The notes under the pieces: model-generated
Databases searched by the model: none
What the model was told of the DNA's origin: nothing
Seen by the model: the letters and a program-made list of their open reading frames with translations, nothing else
Translations under genes and position numbers: made by a program
From: Larix kaempferi
Lineage: Eukaryota; Streptophyta; Pinopsida; Pinales; Pinaceae
Assembly (NCBI GenBank): GCA_027924585.1
Contig: BSBM01000125.1
Location: forward strand, 6,081,001-6,145,000
DNA: 64,000 nucleotides
Reading direction: 5' to 3'
Shown: one piece after another, positions 1-10,129 of the stretch
Layout: every line of letters begins with the position of its first letter
Numbering within the stretch: position 1 is the first letter of the stretch

Positions 1-2650
1 ACCAGAAGAATCCTATCATACAGTGTAATGACAATAAAGAGGAATCTTATAAAAATATTAGTGAGCAATTGGCACCTATGAATGATGAGACAAGGGTGAA
101 TGGATCTACTGTTGGAACATAAATATTTAAAAATGCAATGAATGAAATGATATTATGTGTTTAGATACCTAGAAAAGTGTTGATGTGAAGAGACTCCCAG
201 TGTATGAAAATTATGAGGTGTGACTGCTGGAAGAATGTTAGACTGTAAGGATATTTTTTCAAGGAAATTGCTGATCTTTAGTACATATTTTGAAGTACTT
301 TCAAGGATAGATCTGATTTAGGACATGAATTGAAATTAGTGAATCTATGAGATCACAAGTTGTATCAAGTGCCGCATAAGGCTTGTGACTGGAGTTGTGG
401 CTAAGCTGATTACAAATATGAATGTATTCTCCTAGCTAGATCGATATGTTGTCTATAACAAAGTTTGATTGTATGATGCTTATATTGCTCATTGTTTGAA
501 GTGGTTGAAGAAGATTCAAAGGTAAAGAATCATGCTCAGAGTTGGTATTATACAATTATTAAGAACATTGTTCTTGAAGTCTCTTGTGATTAGAATTGTG
601 TACAGATTTTAAAACCTTGAAAGATCAACTTGCATGAGATATTGAAGCATATATTGAAGCATCATATGAGGCAGAATATGGCAGGTTTGTTAAGCCATTT
701 GACAAGGATCAATGATACGGTCTAGCATGACAAGAGTGGATTGTAGCTCAAGGACAATTTGAGTTTGAGGTCTTTGTAGCATCCTTTGCAGAGCTTGAGA
801 AGGTTCATTGATTCATGCTAGGAAGAGACAAAAACAAAGATCAGATCGGGGACAAAGAATGTAAATATACTTAAGCAATGAGAGTTAGAGAAGAGTCTTG
901 TATCAAAGAAGAATCTCAAGTTTGAGACATGTACCAGTGATCTACAATAAATGAGTAAAGGAACATCTTGGATAGTGAGAAATCACTACTGCAGTTGTTG
1001 ATGAAGGAGCTTGGAGGTTGATGAAAATTTGTAACATGATTGGGAAGCATTACAACCTTATGGAATAATCTTAAGGATGACTGTGAAGCAGTCATTGACA
1101 CTCTAGGATGCTTGATCCAATACTCATAAGTCCTTCAATGAAAAGAGAATGAAAACATGACACATGCAGCACAGATACAAGCAACAACATAACTATATGT
1201 TACTCTTTGAGGAAGCATAAACACAGGGGGAGAGAGAGAGAGAGAGAAAAGTGAGAAAGCCATGTATTTGATCACAAAGTAAATTTGAAGTCGTGTAATT
1301 GAGCAAATAAGAGATCGATTGGTGTTCTTTAAGAATAGAATTAAACAAGAGCTTGTGATAAAGTAATTGGAGCAGAGAATTGAGACAGTCTTACACCACC
1401 AAGAATATCTAGTGACATATAACAGAGGAAGCAACTGAGACAAAGAATATCACACTAGCAGTAAAAGAGGATGGCAACCAAAAAATGTTCAAGACTAATT
1501 GATGTCAACAGTGAATGAAAGGTGGCAAAGCACAAGCTCAGAGGGAGTATATCCATCAAGCAAACTGTGAAGACAACTTGCAACAATGACCTTCAAAAGA
1601 TGGATGACTGAAGATAGTGAGTAGAGAAAATAAATATATTTGTAGAAGAGTGGAAGAATTATGCAACAATCAAAATGAAGTAAAAAAAGGAATTGGTATG
1701 GGTCTTGTCTTGTGATTACAGGTAGCGCTAGATGTTGAAGATCGTTGAAGTGTGAAATGCTTGGAGGTTGCAAGGTTTGTCTGAAAGATTGGGGTTATTC
1801 GATCTCTGAAATTGTAGGGAATATTTCTTGTTCATCCATGTAGGGCATACTCTATTCCACCCACAAAGAGAGTTTTGAGACATCGGAGCACATTCACGAG
1901 CACTTTTGTGTTAAAATTACTTTACATGGATTGTGTGTGAAGTTTGGTTACACTGGTCCGAGGATGAAAGGGTATAACAAGGGTTCAAAGAAAATTTAAG
2001 CGGAATAGAATGCATAAGAGATGGATGAAGATATGTGATGAGATAGTAAGGTGATGGAAATGTGTGAAACAGTCATCTGACAGTGAGGAATAGCATAAAT
2101 GTTGTTTATTATGAAGAGCTCATCCAAGGTCTGTGTGTAAAATATGAGTTCCAGTAAGACAGAGGATCCAAGAATTGCTTGATGATGTTGAGCTACATGA
2201 TTGAGAAAGGATAGCAGAGTGGGAATTACAAGTATGATAGAGAAGATGCCAACAAGACTATGAATGGTATATGATGAACATAGATCATTGAGGACATATT
2301 TGAGTTGTCAATAGACAGTTGAAAGAGAAGTCATAAAAATGTTCAGAATATGATGAATTTTGACAAGAGAAGCTAAATGAAAAAGTACACTTTTGAATCA
2401 ACCTTTGCTATTAAGGGAGAATAAGCAGTAAAATATGGATATAGTCAAAGGGGGAGTCATCCAAAGAACCTCAAAGAAAGAGAAGCACAATCATATAGAG
2501 AGAATCTTCAGCAAAATAAAGTCATAGAAAATAAGCATATTGACGAAGGGAGCCAACATAATGCAAGGGGGAGTAGGTGAACAAAGTTGCTTCACCCCTT
2601 TGTCATTAATGTCAAAGGGGGAGAGAGTTCAAGTTGTTGCCATCAATAGC
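1..2650 (+). pseudogene. Decayed LTR-retrotransposon body (element H), no intact frame
   Basis: No open frame of convincing coding character is present on either strand. The stretch is purine-rich on the plus strand. Towards its end (about 2450-2660) it repeats the motif AAAGGGGGAG several times, within text of the kind that precedes the 3' LTR in many plant Ty1/copia elements. I infer the eroded internal part of an LTR element read left to right, followed by the LTR at about 2667. I could not place any individual domain (integrase, reverse transcriptase) with confidence, so the copia assignment is weak. Confidence 0.4.
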
Positions 2651-2666
2651 AAAGGGGGAGATTTTT
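2651..2666 (+). promoter_or_regulatory. Polypurine tract of element H
   Basis: The run AAAGGGGGAG followed by ATTTTT lies immediately before the presumed 3' LTR that begins with TG at about 2667. It is the last of several similar purine runs (about 2450, 2570 and 2618). Such a tract primes plus-strand DNA synthesis in LTR elements. Confidence 0.45.
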
Positions 2667-4436
2667 GATTAAAGTTGTCATTGATGGCAACAGGGTCAAG
2701 AGATATGTGTCATTTATATTACATCATGAACTTATAATATTGTTAAGTGATGACGATGTTGTGGCAATATTAGAGGGGGAAATATCGTGTATGACATATG
2801 ATACCCCTGAGAGGTAAGCACACATCATGATGCCAATCTTGGTTGATGTGTCAAAGTATTCAAGCATAAATATGATGGTGTCATGATGAAGTGGCTTGAG
2901 AACATGTCATGGTGGAGTGTCTTAAGAACATGTCATGATGGAGTGGCTTAAGAACATGTCATGAAGACAAGCTATGAAGCATCCTCAAAGTCCAAGAAAG
3001 TCAAAGCATCCTCCTTAAAGTAGCATTGAAGAGAAGAAGATAAGCACTTGTAGAAGTATGACATGTCGGCCCTGCTCATAAAATAAATTAACAAAACATG
3101 TCATTTTGACCTAGATTAAAATTAAAATAGAAAGTACACGTTGGCCCCTAAATTAAGACTGGACTTGTATAAATGGGTGCTTGAATCTCTCATTTTGAAT
3201 TATATACCACAAACATCTTTCTTATCAAGTTCAAGCAAAGGTACAAGGGTTCTTAAGCGAAGTACATATGCTCTCCCTCTTGGCATGGATTAGGCTTTTG
3301 GCATGGATTAGGAAGTGATGAAATGATGATCTGAAACCACATAGTAAAGGGTGCAGATCTGAGGTCAAGGAAGAAGGGTGAAGGAGCAGGTGTAAGGTCA
3401 AAGGATAACATTTGAAGTAATCCCATAAATAAGTGCACAAATATGTGACTGTCTATTGGCACTTGTGCATAGGTTTGAGATAGCAATGAAAGGCTAAGAT
3501 TAAGCACTATTTAAGGGAAATTTTTAAAAGGTTGATGTGCTGACTTTCAAGAATATCTTTGGACAGATTTTTGAAGGGATCTTTTATTACAGATTTGGAG
3601 TATGTTTTCAAGGACATTGTTGAGGATCGATCTAACATTGTTTTAGGGCTGATTGAAGAGTGGTTGAATAACAGATTTTAAGTGAGATCTGAGGGCTACA
3701 ATGCAAGATTTATTGTTATACAAGGATTGACTGTTCAAGAATTTAATTGACAATTATAGGACTGCTCAAAGACTCCTTGTCAAAGGCTGCTTGAGTACTG
3801 GGTTGTTGAAGAACTGTTTGGAGTGCTTTTTGGAGGGCTAATCAGAGGTACAAGGACTGTACAAAGACTATGTATGAAGGAAAACTTGATGACCATTAAA
3901 GAAATATTTTGGTGGTACAAAGGCATATTTGAAGGTCTATTTGGAAAATACTTAGTTACTACTTGAGGGAATATTTACGAGACAAATTGTGTTTCCCTTA
4001 GAGGACATCTGTATACAGATTTGGAAGGATGATGTTAGGAACTTGTTGAAGAATAAGTGCACACTTCTCGATTGATTTGAGACTAAGGTTACCACAGTGA
4101 TATGGGATAGTTTGACGAGCATTCCGCCTAGTGTGTATTCAATTAAATATACACCTTATTGTTGAAGAGATATGTGACTGAATTAGGAAGCCAGGTAAAC
4201 TCATTGTATACTTGTGAAGTTGGTGAAGTAAGAACAACTTTGGTTTGAAGATAAAGCAGACTCGTGAACAATATTGGAGCAACGTGTGAAGCAAGGATAT
4301 GTGAGGATCAGTGGAAAATAAATTAGGTATGTGTTTGAGGTAGCTTGAAGGCAAGTTTGAGGCAGATTTGAAGGCAACTAGAAGGCTGGTTTGAAGGAAG
4401 ATTTAAGGACAATTTTAGCACAGATTTGTTGATGCC
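2667..4436 (+). mobile_element. 3' LTR of element H, left part
   Basis: Non-coding. It begins after the polypurine tract and is cut at 4436 by solo LTR G; the sequence resumes at 11540. The target duplication AGATT marks both sides of the cut. A plausible TATA box (TATAAATGGG) is at 3168-3177, followed by a pyrimidine-rich leader. From about 3540 to 4430 it carries degenerate repetition of a motif like ACAGATTTTGAAGGACA, which continues directly in the text after 11540. The LTR boundaries are inferred; the second LTR lies outside the window. Confidence 0.45.
3168..3177 (+). promoter_or_regulatory. Candidate TATA box in LTR of element H
   Basis: The string TATAAATGGG lies about 500 bases into the presumed LTR, with a T/C-rich stretch after it. 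It is the best TATA-like site in this LTR. Assignment is by position only. Confidence 0.35.
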
Positions 4437-5400
4437 CCGGATATCGTAGCATCAATCAGAAAGGGATTCTCCCCGAGAGACGGTCCCAATTAGAATATCT
4501 CCCGTTTGGTGTAGGGAATCCGTCCGGTTAGCGGTTCCGGCAACCGTGGTTTTGGACTTTAAATCCGATTTTACCGGTTATGGCCCGATCCACCTTTCTT
4601 TTGGATTTTATGTGTTTTATATGAGATGCATATGCCTAAATTATACTTAGTCTAGATGCAACTGAAACACATCTAAATTTAGAAAAACAAGAACACGCCT
4701 ATCTATCCCTGCAGGGGAACACGCTTAAGGGGAGCAATCAGCTGTAACAGTTATCGTAAGCAAAGAACAGTTAGCTATTATTTCTCACGGTCAAAGCTAC
4801 AGTAAGATGAGTATCTTGAGAAGATAGCTTCTCATTCAAAATGGAACGCATCTATTGCTCAGAAAAACAGAGGAACGTTAAAGGATAAAGAAACAGATCT
4901 GAAATGAGACTTACAGAACGTGTCTATTGCTTATGAACAGAAGAAATCGAAATTATTTAATCTACACAACAAGAATAAAGAAACGGATCTAGATGCAACG
5001 AAACTAGAATCAAACTAAAAGATCCCTGCAAGGAGCAATTTAAAATCATGAACAATGAACCACATGGATTACCCGGGAGAAAGAACAGTTAGCTATTCGA
5101 TCCAGACAAAGAAATTCACTGCAATACACTTCATTGTTCACAAAAAATAGAGAGAACGCATGCGTAGACGAGAGCAAAATCATTAATGCAAAGAAATAAT
5201 TCAGCAGTCAAGAATGATCTCACATTGCAGAATTGCAGTCATTAGAATAGTCCAACATAAAGCAACCCAACATTCCAAGCAAAACGTTCATCTCCCGTGG
5301 CTTCTATTAGAAAAATTCAATTTACAGAGCCGATACAAGATAGCTCATATCATTTGCCCCCAAAATTTTCATTCCCTGCCAAAAGTCCTTCTTATCTCTT
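4437..5400 (-). other. R-U5 part of giant LTR G, non-coding
   Basis: The stretch downstream of the minus-strand TATA box is free of coding frames. It holds loosely repeated strings on the plus strand, such as AAGAACAGTTAGCTATT near 4764 and 5083 and GAACGCATCTATTGCTC near 4846 with variants near 4910 and 5155. The end (minus strand CCGGGGCATCAACA) matches the end of B's 5' LTR (CCGGGGATTCAACA at 32691-32704). That match helped fix both boundaries. Confidence 0.65.
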
Positions 5401-5409
5401 CTAGGCTCC

Positions 5410-5417
5410 TATTTATA
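5410..5417 (-). promoter_or_regulatory. TATA box of LTR G (genomic promoter)
   Basis: The minus strand reads TATAAATAGGAGCC, a near-consensus plant TATA box. It lies about 240 bases after the stop codon of the LTR reading frame and about 970 bases before the LTR end. The frame therefore lies upstream of the element's own transcription start, inside U3. Confidence 0.7.
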
Positions 5418-5656
5418 GTTACAAAATTTGCCCTCTGGGCCGACACCTAGCATCCCCTCTCTGTCATTTACAGGGATTTCTAATATAATCGATTACCAAA
5501 AATGGCCACAAAAATATTTTGACAAAAAAAAATAAAAATATGGACAGCTGTCCCACAGCTTACGCCTTACATATAACAGAAAATTTGCTAAACTCAAAGC
5601 GTTCCCTACTGGGCACGTGTCTGGCTGAAAAGAGTGGCTCACTGAATTCAGCTTCT

Positions 5657-6937
5657 TCATTCCTGTGCGTGAGCTTCTCCTGGCAAAGGGTCGCCCAAGT
5701 TGATGGTCACTGATGCTGCCTGGGAAGAGGTCCTCGACTCCCCTGCTGATGCTGCTCCTAATTGGGAAGGGGGAATGGGACTGGCCAGAATTTCTGCCAT
5801 TGTTGGGGAAGAGGCTGCTGGGAGAGGGGCTGCCGGGTCTACTGATGCTTCTGCTGCTGCTGCAGCTTTCCTGACCTCCTCTTCTATGTAACTGTGCCAC
5901 ACACCTGTATCCCTTATGATTATGTTTGCTGCAGCAGGAAACAGGATTTTCTGAGAAGTTACATTCTTCCCGAGCTCTATTTTAATGCTTTGTACTTCTG
6001 CTTCAGCAACTTGATATGTTTCCTTCAGCAGATGGTTGTGAAGTGTTGATGAACCGATGTAATGTTGGAGATCATCCATGGCAAGGACATCAATGCTTTT
6101 CACATACTCCATCTGGACGCCTAGCTCTTCTTTCAGTTGAGATAACCGCTGCTCTTTTCCCGGGAAGTCTTCTAGGGTCTGAGGGAAACTTAATGAGCAG
6201 TTATCATGGACTCCTTTGAGCTTTTGGTACAGGTTGTTGATTCTATCTGTGGTCTTCTGCACACTGGCCATCAGCTTATTGGCACAGTTCCGTCCAAACT
6301 CCAACAAGGCTATATCTTCATTAAAATCTTCCACGGTCTTGAAAGGAAGATGCGGGGGGAAACCTCCTTTCCCTTCCCTCCATGCCATCTGACTTATGAC
6401 ATTTGCTTTGACACGGGTATTCTTAGCCTTGAGCCTGTGGGCTTCCGCATTCACCTCCTTTAGCCTAACCGTCATGGCCTTGAGTTTGCACACCTCATCA
6501 GTGATTAGCTCTTGAGAGCCATGCACTTGCTGTAGTATATTGCATGACAGCTCGTGGAAGGGGGACATGTCCAAGGTTCTGCTTTCCGCTTGCTCTAAAC
6601 GCTCAGCTAATGCCTGCTTGTCTGTTTCTAGCTGGGAAGCCTTTTCTTCTGCTCCACTCTTCTCTGCTTCTGCAATCATTATTTGGAGTGCTAGCTGGTC
6701 CTTTTCCTCCTCCAGGTAGCTGTACTTGTTTGCCAACTCCTTGTGCTCAGCGTACAAGCAATTATACTTGTTCACTGCCAGGTCTCTTTGAGCTTGCTCA
6801 TTAGCCACGTTTCGCTGCAGGGTACGTGCTCTTTTCTTTGTCAATATATTTTCTTTGACTATAACCCCTACATTGGCAAATGATGCTTGTGCTGTCGCTA
6901 TAACTGCGGAGGCCATGGCAATGAACACATATTTCAT
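5657..6937 (-). CDS. LTR-encoded protein, C-terminal coiled-coil part (after the insertion)
   Basis: The frame runs to a stop at 5657. Its apparent first residues MKYVF are read from the terminal repeat of the inserted miniature element, so the ATG at 6937 is probably not a native start. Removing the 121-bp insertion and one 4-bp duplication (125 bases) brings this frame into register with the frame ending at 6988. That gives about 1,076 codons in total. The first 130 residues are strongly heptad-like (repeats such as EEKDQLALQIMIAEAEKSG). A middle helical region follows (LLEFGRNCANKLMASVQKTT), then an Ala/Pro/Ser-rich tail rich in AEASVDPAAPLPA. B's LTR has a corresponding continuous coiled-coil half (about 30720-31811). 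Function unknown; the coiled coil suggests self-association. Confidence 0.75.
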   Translation of the reverse strand: MKYVFIAMASAVIATAQASFANVGVIVKENILTKKRARTLQRNVANEQAQRDLAVNKYNCLYAEHKELANKYSYLEEEKDQLALQIMIAEAEKSGAEEKASQLETDKQALAERLEQAESRTLDMSPFHELSCNILQQVHGSQELITDEVCKLKAMTVRLKEVNAEAHRLKAKNTRVKANVISQMAWREGKGGFPPHLPFKTVEDFNEDIALLEFGRNCANKLMASVQKTTDRINNLYQKLKGVHDNCSLSFPQTLEDFPGKEQRLSQLKEELGVQMEYVKSIDVLAMDDLQHYIGSSTLHNHLLKETYQVAEAEVQSIKIELGKNVTSQKILFPAAANIIIRDTGVWHSYIEEEVRKAAAAAEASVDPAAPLPAASSPTMAEILASPIPPSQLGAASAGESRTSSQAASVTINLGDPLPGEAHAQE

Positions 6938-7044
6938 TAAATTTGGAATTAAACAGTGGATCTAGAATTCTAAAATAACTAAAAAACTCAATTATAGCAT
7001 TGTTCTTGTAATAAAATCTTTCCAATTTTAATGAAATATGTGTT
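6924..7044. mobile_element. 121-bp MITE-like insertion inside the LTR reading frame
   Basis: The ends are inverted repeats: AACACATATTTCATTAAA at 6924-6941 is the exact reverse complement of bases at 7027-7044, and the match extends to about 24 bases with one mismatch. The interior is AT-rich and non-coding. Direct repeats AATG flank it (6920-6923 and 7045-7048). The insertion interrupts the long minus-strand frame and shifts it by two bases. Superfamily not assigned. Confidence 0.8.
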
Positions 7045-9009
7045 AATGGGATCCGCATCTGTGTTCTGCATGACAGCGACCTCTCGGTGGGTAACTATGT
7101 CGTCATGGAAAGGACTTTTAATCCTTTCTTCTGATTGGAGGACCATTGTTTTTCTTTTCTTGTCATAGACAAACTCATTCCATTTGGACACCGTACGCTT
7201 CCCAGATGGAGTGTACGGTACAATTGGTCGGTTTATGATGTCTATGTCTTCTTCCATAGGTGGGGTCCGAACTTCCTGAGCGGGGTCTGTCCCTTCCCTT
7301 TGGGTACTAGAGCCACCTACCTGAGAGGTGTCTATCTCCATGTCCTGCGCACCGGACCCACCTACCTGGGCATCTTCTCTTGCCTTCAATTCTTCCTCCG
7401 CCTTCTTCCTTGCTTCAGCTTGCTCAATTTCTGCTTCTTTCTGCTTTTGGGCTTCTTCAGCCTCCTTCCGCAGTCTTTCATTCTCAGCCTCTCGTAGCTT
7501 TCTTGCCTCCTCGGCTTCCTTTTGCAACCTTGCCTCTTCTCTTAATCTGAGCTCTTCCTGAGCCCGGGCATCCTTGGCTTCTTTCTCCTTTTGCTGGATG
7601 GTCTTCTGGGCTTTGGTTGAGCTAGAGCTCGCTCCAGTACTTTGGCGACAGATCCTTAGCTCAGTCATGTTGCTGATGCCTCTGAATGCTTCCTCCTCGG
7701 CATCGGGGTAGTGGGAGTATTCGAAATTAGCATAGTTCCCCTTGCAATGCTCGGCCACTTTACCCTTTCTGTCGTTCCTGTGGAAGATGACCTCACCGAA
7801 ATGGAAGGCCCTCAACTCTTGAACAAATTCGTCGGCAGAGGCCACCCCTGAAAACTTGTAAGCACCTATGCAGAAAGGTAGGGGGGGAAAGGAAGCCTTG
7901 TGTAGCTTGTGGAGGAATGCTCCAATCCCATCCAAGAAGAGTTGTCTTACTGCTTCCTTGAGCACCACATAGTCTGTGGCATACTGCGGCAATATGTATG
8001 GGGGCTTAGTCCCTCCGAACATTCTCAAGTAGGTACCTTGTTCTGAAAAGTAGAAGTCCCCATAATCCACAAGGACTTCCAAAGCGTTTTGTGACAGGCA
8101 ACTTGGTTCTTCCTTGAACATTTTCTCGTATAGGGGCATGATGAACCCCTCACAGATGAGTTTGTAGCTGGGCTTGTAATTCTGAGCCCACAACATCTTG
8201 AATGCGGTGTAGACCGGGGTTGTGGCCCTATCCCATATACACCCCAATCCGGGGAACTCTATCTTGGCCAAGATACAATCTATCAGGTATGAGGACATGA
8301 AGAATTCAGCCTTCTTCGAGGCCAGCCCGGGTTTAGCAGCACTTATCATTGAGGCCAGACTATCTGACAAGATAGTGGCCCAGTCAAACACTGTCCCCTG
8401 AAATGCCACATAGTGAATGATAGGGACCCACTGAATCTTGTATACTGTGCCATCCGGCATGCCGAATATTCTGCATAGCATTAAAGCGATCAATCTGTAA
8501 GGGGCCCTCAGATTCTGCACGTCATATTCGTCATTTCCCTTCTTTCTCAAATGCTTCCCTCCCCTCAATAGCTTCTTGGCCATCTCGACGTTATCCATCT
8601 GGCCCAACCATTCATCAGTCAGAGCTTGTTGGACACGGGGAAACCTGTAGGCCGCCGCAACATATGCGGGTTGAAACGAAGCAATAGCCACTTTCCTGCT
8701 GTCATTTATCACTCTCCCATCAGCATCTGCATGTTGGAGAATCCACCCGATCACTTCGGCACAGGGGAATAGCTCAGGGCGGGTAGCGGCTCTAGTTATG
8801 CCTGAGGCTCTGATATTTTGATAGATCGGTGCCTCTTCCAGCAACATATCTGGGATCTCTTGGTCCCTGATCATCCTGTATATGTCATCCCATCTGATTT
8901 CTGGGGGGACACCAGTGGTGCACCTGGTGTCCTGGAGCGAGGTTTCAATCTTAGGAGGAGCAGGTTTCTTTTCTGTCATCTTCGCCTTCTTCTTACTGGG
9001 TTTCGGCAT
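6988..9009 (-). CDS. LTR-encoded protein, N-terminal part (673 codons as read)
   Basis: Function unknown. The ATG at 9009 opens a frame beginning MPKPSKKKAK, a basic start. Residues about 35-450 look globular, with helical segments and aromatic motifs such as FQPAYVAAAYRFP, APYRLIALMLCRIFGMP and FFMSSYLIDCILAKIEFPG. A highly charged Lys/Glu/Ala coiled coil covers about 470-560, and an acidic, Gly/Ser-rich linker follows. A relative lies in B's LTR from 28169: RPELFPCAEVIGWILQHA here aligns with RPSILPYIDAVKWILDHA there. The native frame does not end at 6988. The last residues come from a miniature inverted-repeat insertion (6924-7044), and the protein continues in the frame at 6937-5657. There is no RT, integrase, zinc-knuckle or retropepsin motif. 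It might be distantly related to plant mobile-domain or 'gypsy type transposon' protein families, which I cannot test here. Confidence 0.8.
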   Translation of the reverse strand: MPKPSKKKAKMTEKKPAPPKIETSLQDTRCTTGVPPEIRWDDIYRMIRDQEIPDMLLEEAPIYQNIRASGITRAATRPELFPCAEVIGWILQHADADGRVINDSRKVAIASFQPAYVAAAYRFPRVQQALTDEWLGQMDNVEMAKKLLRGGKHLRKKGNDEYDVQNLRAPYRLIALMLCRIFGMPDGTVYKIQWVPIIHYVAFQGTVFDWATILSDSLASMISAAKPGLASKKAEFFMSSYLIDCILAKIEFPGLGCIWDRATTPVYTAFKMLWAQNYKPSYKLICEGFIMPLYEKMFKEEPSCLSQNALEVLVDYGDFYFSEQGTYLRMFGGTKPPYILPQYATDYVVLKEAVRQLFLDGIGAFLHKLHKASFPPLPFCIGAYKFSGVASADEFVQELRAFHFGEVIFHRNDRKGKVAEHCKGNYANFEYSHYPDAEEEAFRGISNMTELRICRQSTGASSSSTKAQKTIQQKEKEAKDARAQEELRLREEARLQKEAEEARKLREAENERLRKEAEEAQKQKEAEIEQAEARKKAEEELKAREDAQVGGSGAQDMEIDTSQVGGSSTQREGTDPAQEVRTPPMEEDIDIINRPIVPYTPSGKRTVSKWNEFVYDKKRKTMVLQSEERIKSPFHDDIVTHREVAVMQNTDADPINTYFIKIGKILLQEQCYN

Positions 9010-10007
9010 CTTGAATTATCCCTGATAACATCCATATACAATTCATCATGAGTTTGAGCAACAGGTTGTATGGTTTTAGCCGAGAGCAACATCGTTTTAA
9101 TGAGATACATCAAGGAGGCAAATATTAAGGAAGCAAAACATTATTTTAATCATAAGACACACATTGAAACATTTGAAGCTCTTAAAAGACGGGTATGGGA
9201 TAAGTTATGTTGCGGAAGCTATTGGTTTTATTGGGCCGATAGGCGATTCGCGGGAGCAATTGGCTTCCGGTTCCGCCTCGCGGAAGGGGATGTAGTTCGT
9301 TATGGCTGCGGTTGGAGAGGTCGATGGCGGGGAAGACGCGGGTTGACTCGGGGAGGGCTTTGAATGCTATCGTCACGCGCGGCCACTCGCCGAGTCAATA
9401 TGGGATATTTTAGTCCGAGCGAAGGTAACGGCGCCGGGGATATGCTGATGGGGAGAGCTAGGGCGGCTGCGGCTTCAAGTTTTGGCTCTTGTGGCTTAAA
9501 CGTTTACGGGTTTCGGCTTCGCGTGTAGAGGCTGGGGCTTACTGAAAAGGGCCCAGGGTTCCAATTCCGAGTTAACGGTCCAGGACATGGAAGGCCCGTA
9601 GGATTTCGACAACTTAACCCACGACGAGGGGCGCGGCCCGGGGTTTAAAACAAAACAGGGCATGGTTAACCGCCCGCACCCACCACTAGCAAATAAAAAA
9701 TTAACGTTTTCATGAAGGCCTATGACAATTTTGAAAAATGAAAACTCCGTTTACTGTTCCTGACGGGCAAAACATAGCCCTTGACGGGTGTTTTGCCCGT
9801 CACAATCCCACTAAAACCCAATATTTTCCCCCAGAAGGACAACTCAGTGGTGAAAATCAGGGTTAAGATCCTACCTGGCACTGTGGGGATTGCTTGAGCA
9901 AGGTGGCTGCGAGCACGGGTGCGCGAGGTGAGCTGGAGCGATTTGCACGGTATCACACGTCGCTGGCCGGTTCAGAACAATGGTGTATTGGTCGAGCCCC
10001 CCCCACC
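9010..10007 (-). other. Leader region upstream of the LTR reading frame
   Basis: About 1 kb without a convincing coding frame, between the candidate internal promoter and the ATG at 9009. On the minus strand a donor-like CCAG|GTAGGAT is near 9874. An acceptor-like TTATCAG sits about 15 bases before the ATG. The stretch could be a 5' leader with one intron of about 0.85 kb. The intron is inference only. The segment is CG-rich compared with the rest of the window. Confidence 0.35.
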
Positions 10008-10032
10008 GTATTTTATAAAGAAAGGGCACGTG
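10008..10032 (-). promoter_or_regulatory. Candidate promoter for the LTR-encoded frame: G-box plus TATA
   Basis: On the minus strand a CACGTG hexamer (G-box core) is followed within about ten bases by TTTATAAAATA. The pair lies about 1 kb upstream of the ATG at 9009, in the same direction. Because the frame lies upstream of the LTR's genomic TATA box, it would need its own promoter, and this is the best candidate. Confidence 0.45.
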
Positions 10033-10129
10033 TGAGCATTTAATTGGGTAGGTGGCGTGGTTAAAACGGGGTTTAAATTCGCCGCGCGTGGCGGTCACGT
10101 CAACGCACCTTGGTTTCCGTGCGACCGTC

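Noticed and set aside
916-1773. Minus-strand frames of 60-100 codons in element H
   Set aside because: Composition (Phe, Leu, Ser, Tyr) is that expected from reading a purine-rich plus strand backwards; no domain features.
5657-9009. Two ordinary host genes on the minus strand
   Set aside because: The pair lies wholly inside a unit with LTR-like ends and a perfect target duplication, has a relative inside another LTR, and is one frame split by a 121-bp insertion. Nothing identifies a host gene family.
5214-9363. Plus-strand frames opposite the LTR gene (for example 7135-7497 and 8818-9051)
   Set aside because: They are shadows of the minus-strand frame, with Phe/Leu/Ser-rich low-complexity translations of the coiled-coil codons.
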